A stretch of DNA of 64,000 nt from positions 310,001 to 374,000 of the forward strand of contig NZ_VFWZ01000003.1 of assembly GCF_006443095.1 (NCBI RefSeq), written 5' to 3'. Below, piece after piece: positions 53,931 to 61,156 of the stretch. The notes beneath the pieces were generated by a model that made no database searches, was not told the DNA's origin, and saw only the letters and a program-made list of their open reading frames with translations. Both the position numbers and the translations under genes were made by a program. Position 1 is the first letter of the stretch, and the number at the start of each line of letters is the position of its first letter. The stretch is from Aquimarina algicola (GTDB taxonomy: Bacteria; Bacteroidota; Bacteroidia; Flavobacteriales; Flavobacteriaceae).

Positions 53931-53959
53931 GATATATACCATCAAATAAATAACAAAAA

Positions 53960-54667
53960 ATGATTGCAAAATTCTTAAACTCGCTAGAAGCTATCCTAAT
54001 ACCAATGCTGATTTTATTAATTGCATTTGTTGTCGATGCAGGAGTACTTTTTTATAGAGTATTGCCAATAGATATGAATAAAGATTTGAAATTGTTCGCA
54101 GCTATAATGCTCGGTATTGCTGTAGCTTTTCCTTTGCTGCTAACAAGCGTGAATTCTAAGCTATTGAAACAGAAATATAATATTGGTTTTCCAGAGATAT
54201 TTGGATTCTGCAGTTTCTTTATGACGCTTTTATTCTTTGATGTTTTTTCAGAGCAGATCAAATCATTCAATTGGTATTTGACAACAGTATTTATGTGTTT
54301 GCTTTTAGGGCTTATTGATTATTTATATGCACATCTTTTCGTAAAAAAGTATAATCAAATCAATGAATCCGAAAGACAAAAAACACACTATCTAGAATTA
54401 CAACAGGAAAGCGTTAGTATTCATCAAGACCTAAAAAAGTCTAATGAAGTCCTAGAGAAGTACCATAAGGAACTAAACGAGACTAAAACAGGACTTAAAG
54501 AAGCCATCGAGAGACTACAGCAGGCTAATGAAAAGCTAACCTGTCCTCATTGTAGTGAACTACAAAAATCCGTTAGTGCATATCGAAACCACATAGGAGC
54601 TTGTAAGCATAACCCAAAAAATAGTAGCTCGCTAAATGGAAAAATCAAAATTAATACTATAAAATAA
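53960..54667 (+). CDS. Membrane protein with coiled coil and C-terminal zinc-finger-like motif
   Basis: The 235-residue protein has four predicted membrane helices in residues 10-125, then a coiled coil (about 135-193, ending EAIERLQQANEKL) and a C-terminal metal-binding pattern C195-x2-C198-x12-H211-x3-C215-x-H217 (CPHCSELQKSVSAYRNHIGACKH), like a classical C2H2/C2HC finger. No signal peptide; helices suggest the tail lies in the cytoplasm. No named family recognised. It follows the TraQ-like gene by 29 bp and is plausibly the membrane dock for the anchor-less coupling protein, which is inference from context. Confidence 0.65.
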   Translation: MIAKFLNSLEAILIPMLILLIAFVVDAGVLFYRVLPIDMNKDLKLFAAIMLGIAVAFPLLLTSVNSKLLKQKYNIGFPEIFGFCSFFMTLLFFDVFSEQIKSFNWYLTTVFMCLLLGLIDYLYAHLFVKKYNQINESERQKTHYLELQQESVSIHQDLKKSNEVLEKYHKELNETKTGLKEAIERLQQANEKLTCPHCSELQKSVSAYRNHIGACKHNPKNSSSLNGKIKINTIK

Positions 54668-54673
54668 TGAATC

Positions 54674-54781
54674 GTTCAAAGCCATCTTATCTTGATCAGC
54701 TTCGCAAAATTACGTTAAGGGGGCATACGCCCACTTACCTTAAATCTTTGCTCGCTTCTCTACCCTAAGTTGGTTTTGAAC
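54674..54781 (+). repeat. Nested inverted repeats between the zinc-finger gene and the GIY-YIG gene
   Basis: Three concentric pairs are visible: GTTCAAAGCC (54674-54683) with GGTTTTGAAC (54772-54781), TTAAGG (54715-54720) with CCTTAA (54738-54743), and GGGC with GCCC around ATAC (54721-54732). The 108-bp element could fold into a cruciform-like structure. It is non-coding. Confidence 0.5.
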
Positions 54782-54803
54782 TTAACAACTAAAAATTAAA
54801 AAA

Positions 54804-55394
54804 ATGGACAAACACTTATATTTCTTTTACAACCCATTAAACAACACTATCAAAATTGGAAGGTCGGATAATCCTGATCAAAGGTTAAAATCAATTAAAT
54901 ATATGTCAGGAGTTACTAAGCTTAAATGTATTTTAATTTATAAGTACCGTGGTGATTTAGAACCATATCTTCATAATTTGTTTTCTCAATATAGAACAAT
55001 TGGAGAATGGTTTAAATATGAGTCTGTTTTGAAATCTTACATAGAATATTTATTGAAATATGACAAACAAATAAAAGAACATGATTTAGCTTATATAGCA
55101 ATATCAAGTGATGTCTATTTTCATTTACGCAAACTCTATCAAAATAAATCATTGACATTTAACCAAGTAAAAAGAGAAATAAGACCTCAATATGAGAGTT
55201 TTAATAAAATTTATCATAATCTTTTAATTTCAAAAAAAAATCAAGAAAAAAGTGCTTATTCTCTCTGGCAATGTATTAGAAAAAGAAACATACATGTTAC
55301 AACTAGAGATAAAAACACCAAATACTCCTCTGGAGATGATTATTTTATTGATTTTAATGATAATGAATATTCGTTGCTAACTCATTACCTGTAG
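54804..55394 (+). CDS. GIY-YIG-superfamily protein of the T5orf172/MUG113 type
   Basis: The 196-residue protein has an N-terminal T5orf172-like GIY-YIG domain: LYFFYNPLNNTIKIGRSDNP, then DQRLKSIK, a glutamate in GDLEPYLHNLFSQY, and GEWFKYE. GIY-YIG proteins cleave DNA using the Tyr, Arg and Glu residues; whether this one is active is unclear because some T5orf172 members are not known to be nucleases. The C-terminal half is helical and basic, with no known domain. It stands alone in the element after a structured region, and may be a homing, restriction-like or recombination accessory gene. Confidence 0.75.
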   Translation: MDKHLYFFYNPLNNTIKIGRSDNPDQRLKSIKYMSGVTKLKCILIYKYRGDLEPYLHNLFSQYRTIGEWFKYESVLKSYIEYLLKYDKQIKEHDLAYIAISSDVYFHLRKLYQNKSLTFNQVKREIRPQYESFNKIYHNLLISKKNQEKSAYSLWQCIRKRNIHVTTRDKNTKYSSGDDYFIDFNDNEYSLLTHYL

Positions 55395-55443
55395 AATCTA
55401 AGAATTTAATTCAAAGAAAGTCAAATAATTTACCATTCATTTC

Positions 55444-55490
55444 ATAGTATTAGTTTTGGTAGATTTTGGGGCTGCGCGCTTCGCTTACTA
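55444..55490 (+). repeat. 47-bp direct repeat, copy 1
   Basis: Begins ATAGTATTAGTTTTGGTAG and ends GCGCTTCGCTTACTA. It matches 58278-58324 at 41 of 47 positions without gaps. The two copies bracket the coiled-coil gene and the 757-residue exported protein gene. Confidence 0.75.
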
Positions 55491-55504
55491 AAAAAAATAA
55501 CAAG

Positions 55505-55822
55505 ATGTATTGGAAAGAAAAACTTAGAAATCAATCAAAAGAAGAATTGATTGACAGAATATCCTCTTTGATCACAAAAACAGAAAATCAAGCAAAACAA
55601 TTGAAACAAAAAGACGATGCTATAAATAACTATAGACTAAAAGTAAAATCCTATGAATTAAAATTAGTCAAGGCTTTACCTAACAATAAAAAAGAGAGTG
55701 CCAAGCTCAATCAACATGAAGCTCTATTACGTGATTATAGATTAGAAATAAGTGATTTAAAAGATGAGATTGATTCCTGGAAAGAGAAATATCTTATTTG
55801 TTTGGAGAAATTGAAAAAGTAA
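55505..55822 (+). CDS. Small coiled-coil protein, cargo gene
   Basis: The start is ATG 55505 (MYWKEKLRNQSKEELIDRISSL); an in-frame upstream extension would translate the direct repeat. The 105-residue product is almost wholly coiled coil with heptads (KTENQAKQLKQKDDAINNYR, then EALLRDYRLEISDLKDEIDSW). No family recognised. It begins 14 bp inside direct repeat copy 1 and ends before a strong terminator at 55924, so it is transcribed separately from the large gene that follows. Confidence 0.6.
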   Translation: MYWKEKLRNQSKEELIDRISSLITKTENQAKQLKQKDDAINNYRLKVKSYELKLVKALPNNKKESAKLNQHEALLRDYRLEISDLKDEIDSWKEKYLICLEKLKK

Positions 55823-55923
55823 AACTTATATATAAATGACGATTTATCTCCTTCTTTAAACATCTGGTTCTCATTTTATTTGTAATTATTCAATTATAAC
55901 CTTAAAAAACCTTATTTTAGAGT

Positions 55924-55966
55924 AAAATTCCCCACTATCGTTTTTTTCGATACTGGGGAATTTTTT
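55924..55966 (+). terminator. Terminator between the two cargo genes
   Basis: AAAATTCCCCACTATCG and CGATACTGGGGAATTTT form a 17-bp stem with one mismatch and a T7 loop, then T residues follow. Strong rho-independent form. Confidence 0.85.
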
Positions 55967-56007
55967 ATGCGTCGCTATTACATTACATAAACCAAAAACC
56001 ATTTATT

Positions 56008-58281
56008 ATGAGATCATTATTACTTTCCTTCTTTTTTCTAATTATAATTAAATTCGGACAAGCTCAAAAAAGCTTTTCAATATTAGGCAACACCTATAAA
56101 TATGAATATAAAGAGACCGAACAGAAATTTAAAATAATTAAAATAGAATCTAATAATGATGAATTTATTCATTCGAAAGATATTTCTCCTGACTCTTTTT
56201 CAGGTTTTTCTTCAGCAATAAGGGGTTATTTTAACAATCAAGAATTCTATTTTTTAAGTAAGAAATTCAAAATTAAAGATATTAGTAAAGTTGGAATTGA
56301 AAACGAAATTGAAAATGGAAATATTCAATTTAAAGATCTCCCGAATGAAGATAAAATATTGGATACAGGAACTTTTGAGATAGTTGGAATGCCAAAGAAG
56401 TTTAGAAATTTCAAATACATAACTATAAAAAATGAAGGTTCTGATGATCATTATACTATTGAAAATAAAAACCTTAATATTTCTATAAATAATATTGAAG
56501 AATTAAGTTCTAGCAAAATTAAAGAAAATCTTATATCCCCTCTTAAAACAAAATCCGAAGAAATACTAGCACAAATTAAAGCTGAATTTTATGTTCATCT
56601 AAGTGAATTTGATAAGTTCTATGACTCAGTTATTAAAAAATCACCTGATTATACTTTCTTAGAAACAGAAGTTTTTGAAGATACTGCTGGCAATAGTCAT
56701 AACATTTCAGTTTTCTATTTAGAAAAAGAAGAAACAATAAGTTTGAAATTGATAAAAGTAAGTGATCAATCAAATTTAGGAATTGGAGTTTTTAAAACTA
56801 CTTGGGAGATATATGAATTTAAAGAAAGTTTTTTTGGGTATTTTAATTTTCCTAAAAACACTATAAATAATCTAGCTATAGAAAGAATCTTAGCCTTAAT
56901 TAAACAAAACAAATCTACTTCTAAACTATTGAAAGAGAAAAAAGAGGCAGAAAAATCACTAAAAGAAGTTATAGAAAAATTTGATAATGAAAAAACCAAT
57001 TATAGTGGAAGAATTGTAGTTAACAAAAAGTTCAATCTTTATAACCAAGAACCTGCTAAAGAGAAAGTTAAAGTTAAAAAATGCAATTGGTGGGTTTTGT
57101 GTTTATGCAAAAAGGAAATAATCAAGAATAAATACGTTTCGAAAATTTCTAATGTGTTTATGGTTGATCATGTTAATATTACATTTTTCAATAATAGAAT
57201 TGATGAGTTATCTATTGAGGGCAGATTTGAAAGTCATCCTGATATACCTGTGTCTATTAAAAATGATCAATACAGTTTGACTTTAAAGGATTTCAGAAAT
57301 AGAACTCAAACAGATTTTTATAGGAATAATGAATTGGCGATAAACGGGAAATTTTACTATGGAGATGTTTTGAGTTTTCTTTCTTTAGAAGACGGTTCAG
57401 ATTTTAATACTGCGATTAAAAATGGTTCAATAAAGGTTTCACCGGGTAGCCCTGTAAAAGTGGAAAGCAGAGATATTTACGATTACTTTACAGGTGTTAT
57501 ATTTTCAGATTTTTTAGGCTTTAATCCAAACAACTCTAACAGTCTATTAGTTGCGGAAGGTATGGTTAGAATCCCTTTAAACCGATATCATAAAGGGAAA
57601 CGCACCTATTTAGATAATTTAACCATATCAGGTTCTGCGAATATTGTAGGCAATACAGAAAATAATGCCCTAAAAATTGAACTTGAGGACATACAGAGAG
57701 AGAATCCAGAAGATTTTAAGTTGTCTGAGGAAAATTTCAGTTCTAATAATTTTGACTTACTCAGATATAATAATACTCGCTTAGGAATAAAGGCTAGTTT
57801 AGTAACTTATGAACTAAAAACACTTAAGAGTTTCTTGCATCTTAGATATGGGCTAGAACTTGTTAGGACTCGCTTCGATTTTAATTTAATAGGCATTGAT
57901 TCAACAACAGTTGATAGCGAAATAAGAGTTGAAAGATCACTATTTGCTGAAAAAAGTTTTCAGATTTTCTCTATAGGCCAGGAAGTTGATTTGAATATAG
58001 AAATTAGGCCGCAATCAAAATACTTTGGTGCAGACATATCTTTTGGGATCAATTGGTTTGGAGAAACTGGTGGAAATGATGTGAATTTTAGAGCCTTCAA
58101 TAACACTCCTAATTTAAAACTGATGGGTACAGTATATGCTACTCCAAAAAAGAGTAAAAATGGATTATTTCTTAGGTTAGGCGCCTATTATAATCTTGGA
58201 GATTATGAATCATTTCCTCAACTTATGATAGGTTATGCCGCTAATCTATCTTCATTCATAAATAAAGGAGCTAATCAATAG
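56008..58281 (+). CDS. Large exported protein with beta-rich C-terminus, unknown function
   Basis: The 757-residue product has a signal peptide (MRSLLLSFFFLIIIKFGQAQ). Residues 20-300 are mixed alpha/beta with no known domain; about 300-340 is a coiled coil (LLKEKKEAEKSLKEVIEKFD). A cysteine cluster, CNWWVLCLCKK, lies near 360. From about 590 to the end the sequence alternates hydrophobic and polar residues and ends GLFLRLGAYYNLGDYESFPQ and MIGYAANLSSF, as in outer-membrane beta-barrels. It is therefore probably an outer-membrane protein with a periplasmic or surface N-terminal region. The stop codon lies inside direct repeat copy 2, so the repeat pair defines the gene's cassette. Confidence 0.65.
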   Translation: MRSLLLSFFFLIIIKFGQAQKSFSILGNTYKYEYKETEQKFKIIKIESNNDEFIHSKDISPDSFSGFSSAIRGYFNNQEFYFLSKKFKIKDISKVGIENEIENGNIQFKDLPNEDKILDTGTFEIVGMPKKFRNFKYITIKNEGSDDHYTIENKNLNISINNIEELSSSKIKENLISPLKTKSEEILAQIKAEFYVHLSEFDKFYDSVIKKSPDYTFLETEVFEDTAGNSHNISVFYLEKEETISLKLIKVSDQSNLGIGVFKTTWEIYEFKESFFGYFNFPKNTINNLAIERILALIKQNKSTSKLLKEKKEAEKSLKEVIEKFDNEKTNYSGRIVVNKKFNLYNQEPAKEKVKVKKCNWWVLCLCKKEIIKNKYVSKISNVFMVDHVNITFFNNRIDELSIEGRFESHPDIPVSIKNDQYSLTLKDFRNRTQTDFYRNNELAINGKFYYGDVLSFLSLEDGSDFNTAIKNGSIKVSPGSPVKVESRDIYDYFTGVIFSDFLGFNPNNSNSLLVAEGMVRIPLNRYHKGKRTYLDNLTISGSANIVGNTENNALKIELEDIQRENPEDFKLSEENFSSNNFDLLRYNNTRLGIKASLVTYELKTLKSFLHLRYGLELVRTRFDFNLIGIDSTTVDSEIRVERSLFAEKSFQIFSIGQEVDLNIEIRPQSKYFGADISFGINWFGETGGNDVNFRAFNNTPNLKLMGTVYATPKKSKNGLFLRLGAYYNLGDYESFPQLMIGYAANLSSFINKGANQ

Positions 58282-58324
58282 TATTAGTTTTGGTAGGTTT
58301 TGGGGTTGCGTGCTCAGCTTGCTA
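58278..58324 (+). repeat. 47-bp direct repeat, copy 2
   Basis: Second copy of the repeat at 55444-55490, with six substitutions. It contains the last bases of the 757-residue gene and reaches the last codon of the convergent qatD gene. Confidence 0.75.
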
Positions 58325-59047
58325 TTTTATTCTATTTAATAGCTTTACGAAATTTTGATAAACCTGAACTTCCATGGATTTTGAGTTAAAAATATTTTGC
58401 AAATAATCTATAACTAACTTGATATCTTTGGGTTTTACAGGAGTATTATTTCGCTTTATAAAAGGTCCATCAGTCTCCGTTAGAATAAATTCTTTAGGAA
58501 TTCTTTTTATTATTTTTTTTCCAGATTCAGATTTTATCATTGCCGTATTTACTGAAAAATAATATCCCTCATCAATAATCTGATCTATAAGTTTTACTCC
58601 TCCAGAATACCAATGGAATATAGCATTGTGTATTTTATATTCTTTCAATAATTGCAAAACCTCTTTCTCTGCTTTTCTAGAGTGAATACTTAATATTTTT
58701 TTTTCTTTTGAAACGGCTGCTAGAATTTTTTCAAAACTATCAAGTTGAATGTTTTTAGTACTCATTCCTTCTCTTGAGAAGTCCAACCCTATTTCTCCAA
58801 TATAAGATGTCATATCAAGGTATTTATAAAAAAGAGGGAGTTCTTTAGAGTGATACTCAGCCATTAACGGGTGCATTCCTAGAGCTAATCTAACTTTTTT
58901 GTAATTTTGAATATGGGGGTATCCCATTTTGAAATGGCTTGGCAAATTAGTCATTCCAATAGTAATTATTCCAAGGTTTTCCGATTCTTTAATAATATCT
59001 TTAGGCGTTGGATACAAATCAAAATGACAATGTGAATCTATAAACAT
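58322..59047 (-). CDS. qatD: QatD, TatD-family metal-dependent hydrolase of the Qat defence system
   Basis: The 241-residue TatD-like protein has the metal ligands in DSHCHFD (residues 4-10), GEIGLDF, SIHSRKAE, FHWYSGG and TETDGPF, so the catalytic centre appears complete. TatD proteins are DNases or phosphodiesterases; in Qat systems QatD is required for anti-phage protection. Its ATG overlaps the last A of the qatC stop (TAATG), showing tight coupling. It is the last gene of qatABCD. Confidence 0.92.
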   Translation of the reverse strand: MFIDSHCHFDLYPTPKDIIKESENLGIITIGMTNLPSHFKMGYPHIQNYKKVRLALGMHPLMAEYHSKELPLFYKYLDMTSYIGEIGLDFSREGMSTKNIQLDSFEKILAAVSKEKKILSIHSRKAEKEVLQLLKEYKIHNAIFHWYSGGVKLIDQIIDEGYYFSVNTAMIKSESGKKIIKRIPKEFILTETDGPFIKRNNTPVKPKDIKLVIDYLQNIFNSKSMEVQVYQNFVKLLNRIK

Positions 59048-60411
59048 TATATATTAAGTTCAGATTTAATAAAACTATTCCCTTTATCCTTAAAAAGCTG
59101 TAATACTTCTACTTTTGAACGTAATACCATTTTGGCATAATCTTCCAAATCTTCAATTGGAACACTTCCATTTATCAAAATATCTCTTTTCATTTGTTCT
59201 AAATTGATGTCTTTCCTTAGATAGTTTATTACTGCCGGCAAATCTACATAACTATTTCTAGATGATGGACGTGTTATATCCCTTCCGTAAATTTGATTGT
59301 CTCTATTAGACTTATTTAATGAAGCCCTACGATATATACATGGCATACAAACACCACAATGATTAGTATTTTTATTTTCCCAACTTCTATTATGTCCAGA
59401 TTTTCCGCAAGAAGTAGACTTTTCTACAAGAAGGTTAAGTACAGTAGAGTTCAAACAATTTTCTATCATTTCTCCCTTTGTATGAAACTTGTAGGGGTTT
59501 TGAAGTTCCATTTTAATATTCAAATTATTCAACAAAGATTGCATCTTACTTATTACAAATGGATGTGTGGTTCTTGTACTCAAAGAGCTAACTCTAGATG
59601 GTGTCAATGGATAATTAATAGAAATTGTCCCATTTTCTGGTATTATTAAATTCGAAGAAGGTGATAAATAACAGCCTAATCCTATAAAGAAAAAAGAACG
59701 ACTTCTGTAATTTCCTTCTGTATTGAACTTATCACCATTTATATTAACTCTACTTAAAGCTAATTTTGCCTGAATCCAATTAGCTTTAATTTTATCAGGG
59801 TATTTTTTAATTAAATCAGAGAACAGTAAATTTTGATCTCTATTCGGTCCTGATGAATAAAAATCAAAATGAGAAACTAATAAAATTTCCTCATCCTTAT
59901 TTAGCTTTTCAAGTTGATCAATAATTCCAATTAACGAATCTAATCCTCCAGAAAACAGGCTAGTAGTTTTTATTTTATCTAAATTGAAGTTTTTCCTGTT
60001 TTTATTCCATCTACCTTTAGTTTCAATATAAATTCTATCAATGGTATTTAGTTCAAAACCTATATTCCAATAATCTCCAGTTAAAAACTTTAATGCTTCT
60101 TGCAATATTATTTCTTGACCTGTCCAACTGGGTAGATTATAAACTGGAAATGTAACGTCTATTTCTCTAGCCCATCCATCATCAGAATAATATTCTCTAT
60201 CCAGAAGGCAATCTATTCCATAAACAAGGACAGATATTAGAAATAAATCAAATTTTATTGATTTTATATCTTTTGTTAAATCATAAGCATCCACAAAATT
60301 GCGTAGAATTAATGGTACTTTTTGCTCAATTCCTTTTAAGTCATTAAAAACCAAATTAATATTTGAGAATTTACCATTATTGGCTTCGTATAATTCAATT
60401 TTTACTTCCAT
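59047..60411 (-). CDS. qatC: QatC, QueC-like enzyme of the Qat defence system
   Basis: QueC enzymes make 7-cyano-7-deazaguanine; QatC is the defence-associated branch with a longer N-terminus. The 454-residue protein has the PP-loop SLFSGGLDSLIG (SGGLDS at 154-159), which binds ATP, and a zinc-site region around 345-372 with CGKSGHNRSW and CGVCMPC. About 145 residues precede the QueC core. QueC-like proteins in other phage-defence operons have been reported to attach a deazaguanine to a partner protein, so QatB is a possible target; this is inference. The start is 2 bp after the qatB stop. Confidence 0.92.
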   Translation of the reverse strand: MEVKIELYEANNGKFSNINLVFNDLKGIEQKVPLILRNFVDAYDLTKDIKSIKFDLFLISVLVYGIDCLLDREYYSDDGWAREIDVTFPVYNLPSWTGQEIILQEALKFLTGDYWNIGFELNTIDRIYIETKGRWNKNRKNFNLDKIKTTSLFSGGLDSLIGIIDQLEKLNKDEEILLVSHFDFYSSGPNRDQNLLFSDLIKKYPDKIKANWIQAKLALSRVNINGDKFNTEGNYRSRSFFFIGLGCYLSPSSNLIIPENGTISINYPLTPSRVSSLSTRTTHPFVISKMQSLLNNLNIKMELQNPYKFHTKGEMIENCLNSTVLNLLVEKSTSCGKSGHNRSWENKNTNHCGVCMPCIYRRASLNKSNRDNQIYGRDITRPSSRNSYVDLPAVINYLRKDINLEQMKRDILINGSVPIEDLEDYAKMVLRSKVEVLQLFKDKGNSFIKSELNI

Positions 60412-60413
60412 AA

Positions 60414-61154
60414 TTATTCAAACACAGTTAAAATATCTTCTTGCATATTTTTGATTAATCTATCAGCTTCATCTGAACCCCAATCAAGTTTTTGTAAAGA
60501 ATATGTTCGTTGTACATCTCTTAGACTCTCAAAAATGAAGTCTTTAATTTGTCTAAAAAGATTATTACAATCCAATTGATTTTTATCTTTTATCAATTTT
60601 TCATAAAACCATTTATCTAAATGCTCATAAATATAGTATCCAAAATATTTAATAATAATATCCTGAGATGTTTCTATTTCGAATTTATCAGTCAGTATTA
60701 CCCCTATATCATCAATATCATTTGCATCAGAGATAAGCTCCTCTAATAATTTCCTTGTGGCTTCCTTAGCAGCTATTTCATCAATTGTTGAAGCTGATCC
60801 TGAACAATATTCAATTAAATGATTAATTACATCTGAGACTGACTTATCCTGTAAATTATCTAATCCCGTTCCCTCTAACGCTTCTCTAATATTGTTACCA
60901 GCACTAGTAAATGAACCAAAGAAACCTCCAATCTTTTTTGCTGTTTTTATTCCGCTTCTACCTCCTATTTTAGAGCCGCCACGCCCCCCTTTTTTAGAGC
61001 CACCGATTACAGCTACATAATTTTTTAGTATTCTGTTTTTCTTTTCAACAGACAAAGAAGATGAATCACAACTACTAGTAATAGAAGAACTCAAATCTCC
61101 CCAATTAGGCATCATTGCATGTCGTGTGTCTGAGAAAGACTTGGAAGTACCCAT
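60414..61154 (-). CDS. qatB: QatB, partner protein of the Qat defence system
   Basis: The 246-residue protein begins MGTSKSFSDTRHAMMPNWGD, with a glycine exposed after methionine removal, a usual QatB opening. A glycine/lysine-rich segment follows (GGSKKGGRGGSKIGGRSG, about 51-68), then a helical domain. No enzymatic motif is seen. In studied Qat loci QatB is essential for protection and is encoded between the ATPase and the QueC-like gene, as here. The Gly-rich region may be flexible or bind nucleic acid. Gaps to qatA and qatC are 2 bp each. Confidence 0.88.
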   Translation of the reverse strand: MGTSKSFSDTRHAMMPNWGDLSSSITSSCDSSSLSVEKKNRILKNYVAVIGGSKKGGRGGSKIGGRSGIKTAKKIGGFFGSFTSAGNNIREALEGTGLDNLQDKSVSDVINHLIEYCSGSASTIDEIAAKEATRKLLEELISDANDIDDIGVILTDKFEIETSQDIIIKYFGYYIYEHLDKWFYEKLIKDKNQLDCNNLFRQIKDFIFESLRDVQRTYSLQKLDWGSDEADRLIKNMQEDILTVFE

Positions 61155-61156
61155 TA

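Noticed and set aside
55444..58324. 47-bp repeats as ends of an insertion sequence
   Set aside because: They are direct rather than inverted, and no transposase lies between them.
59047..60411. QueC as part of queuosine synthesis together with queG
   Set aside because: It lies 47 kb from queG in a mobile element, has a long extra N-terminus and is coupled to qatA, qatB and qatD.
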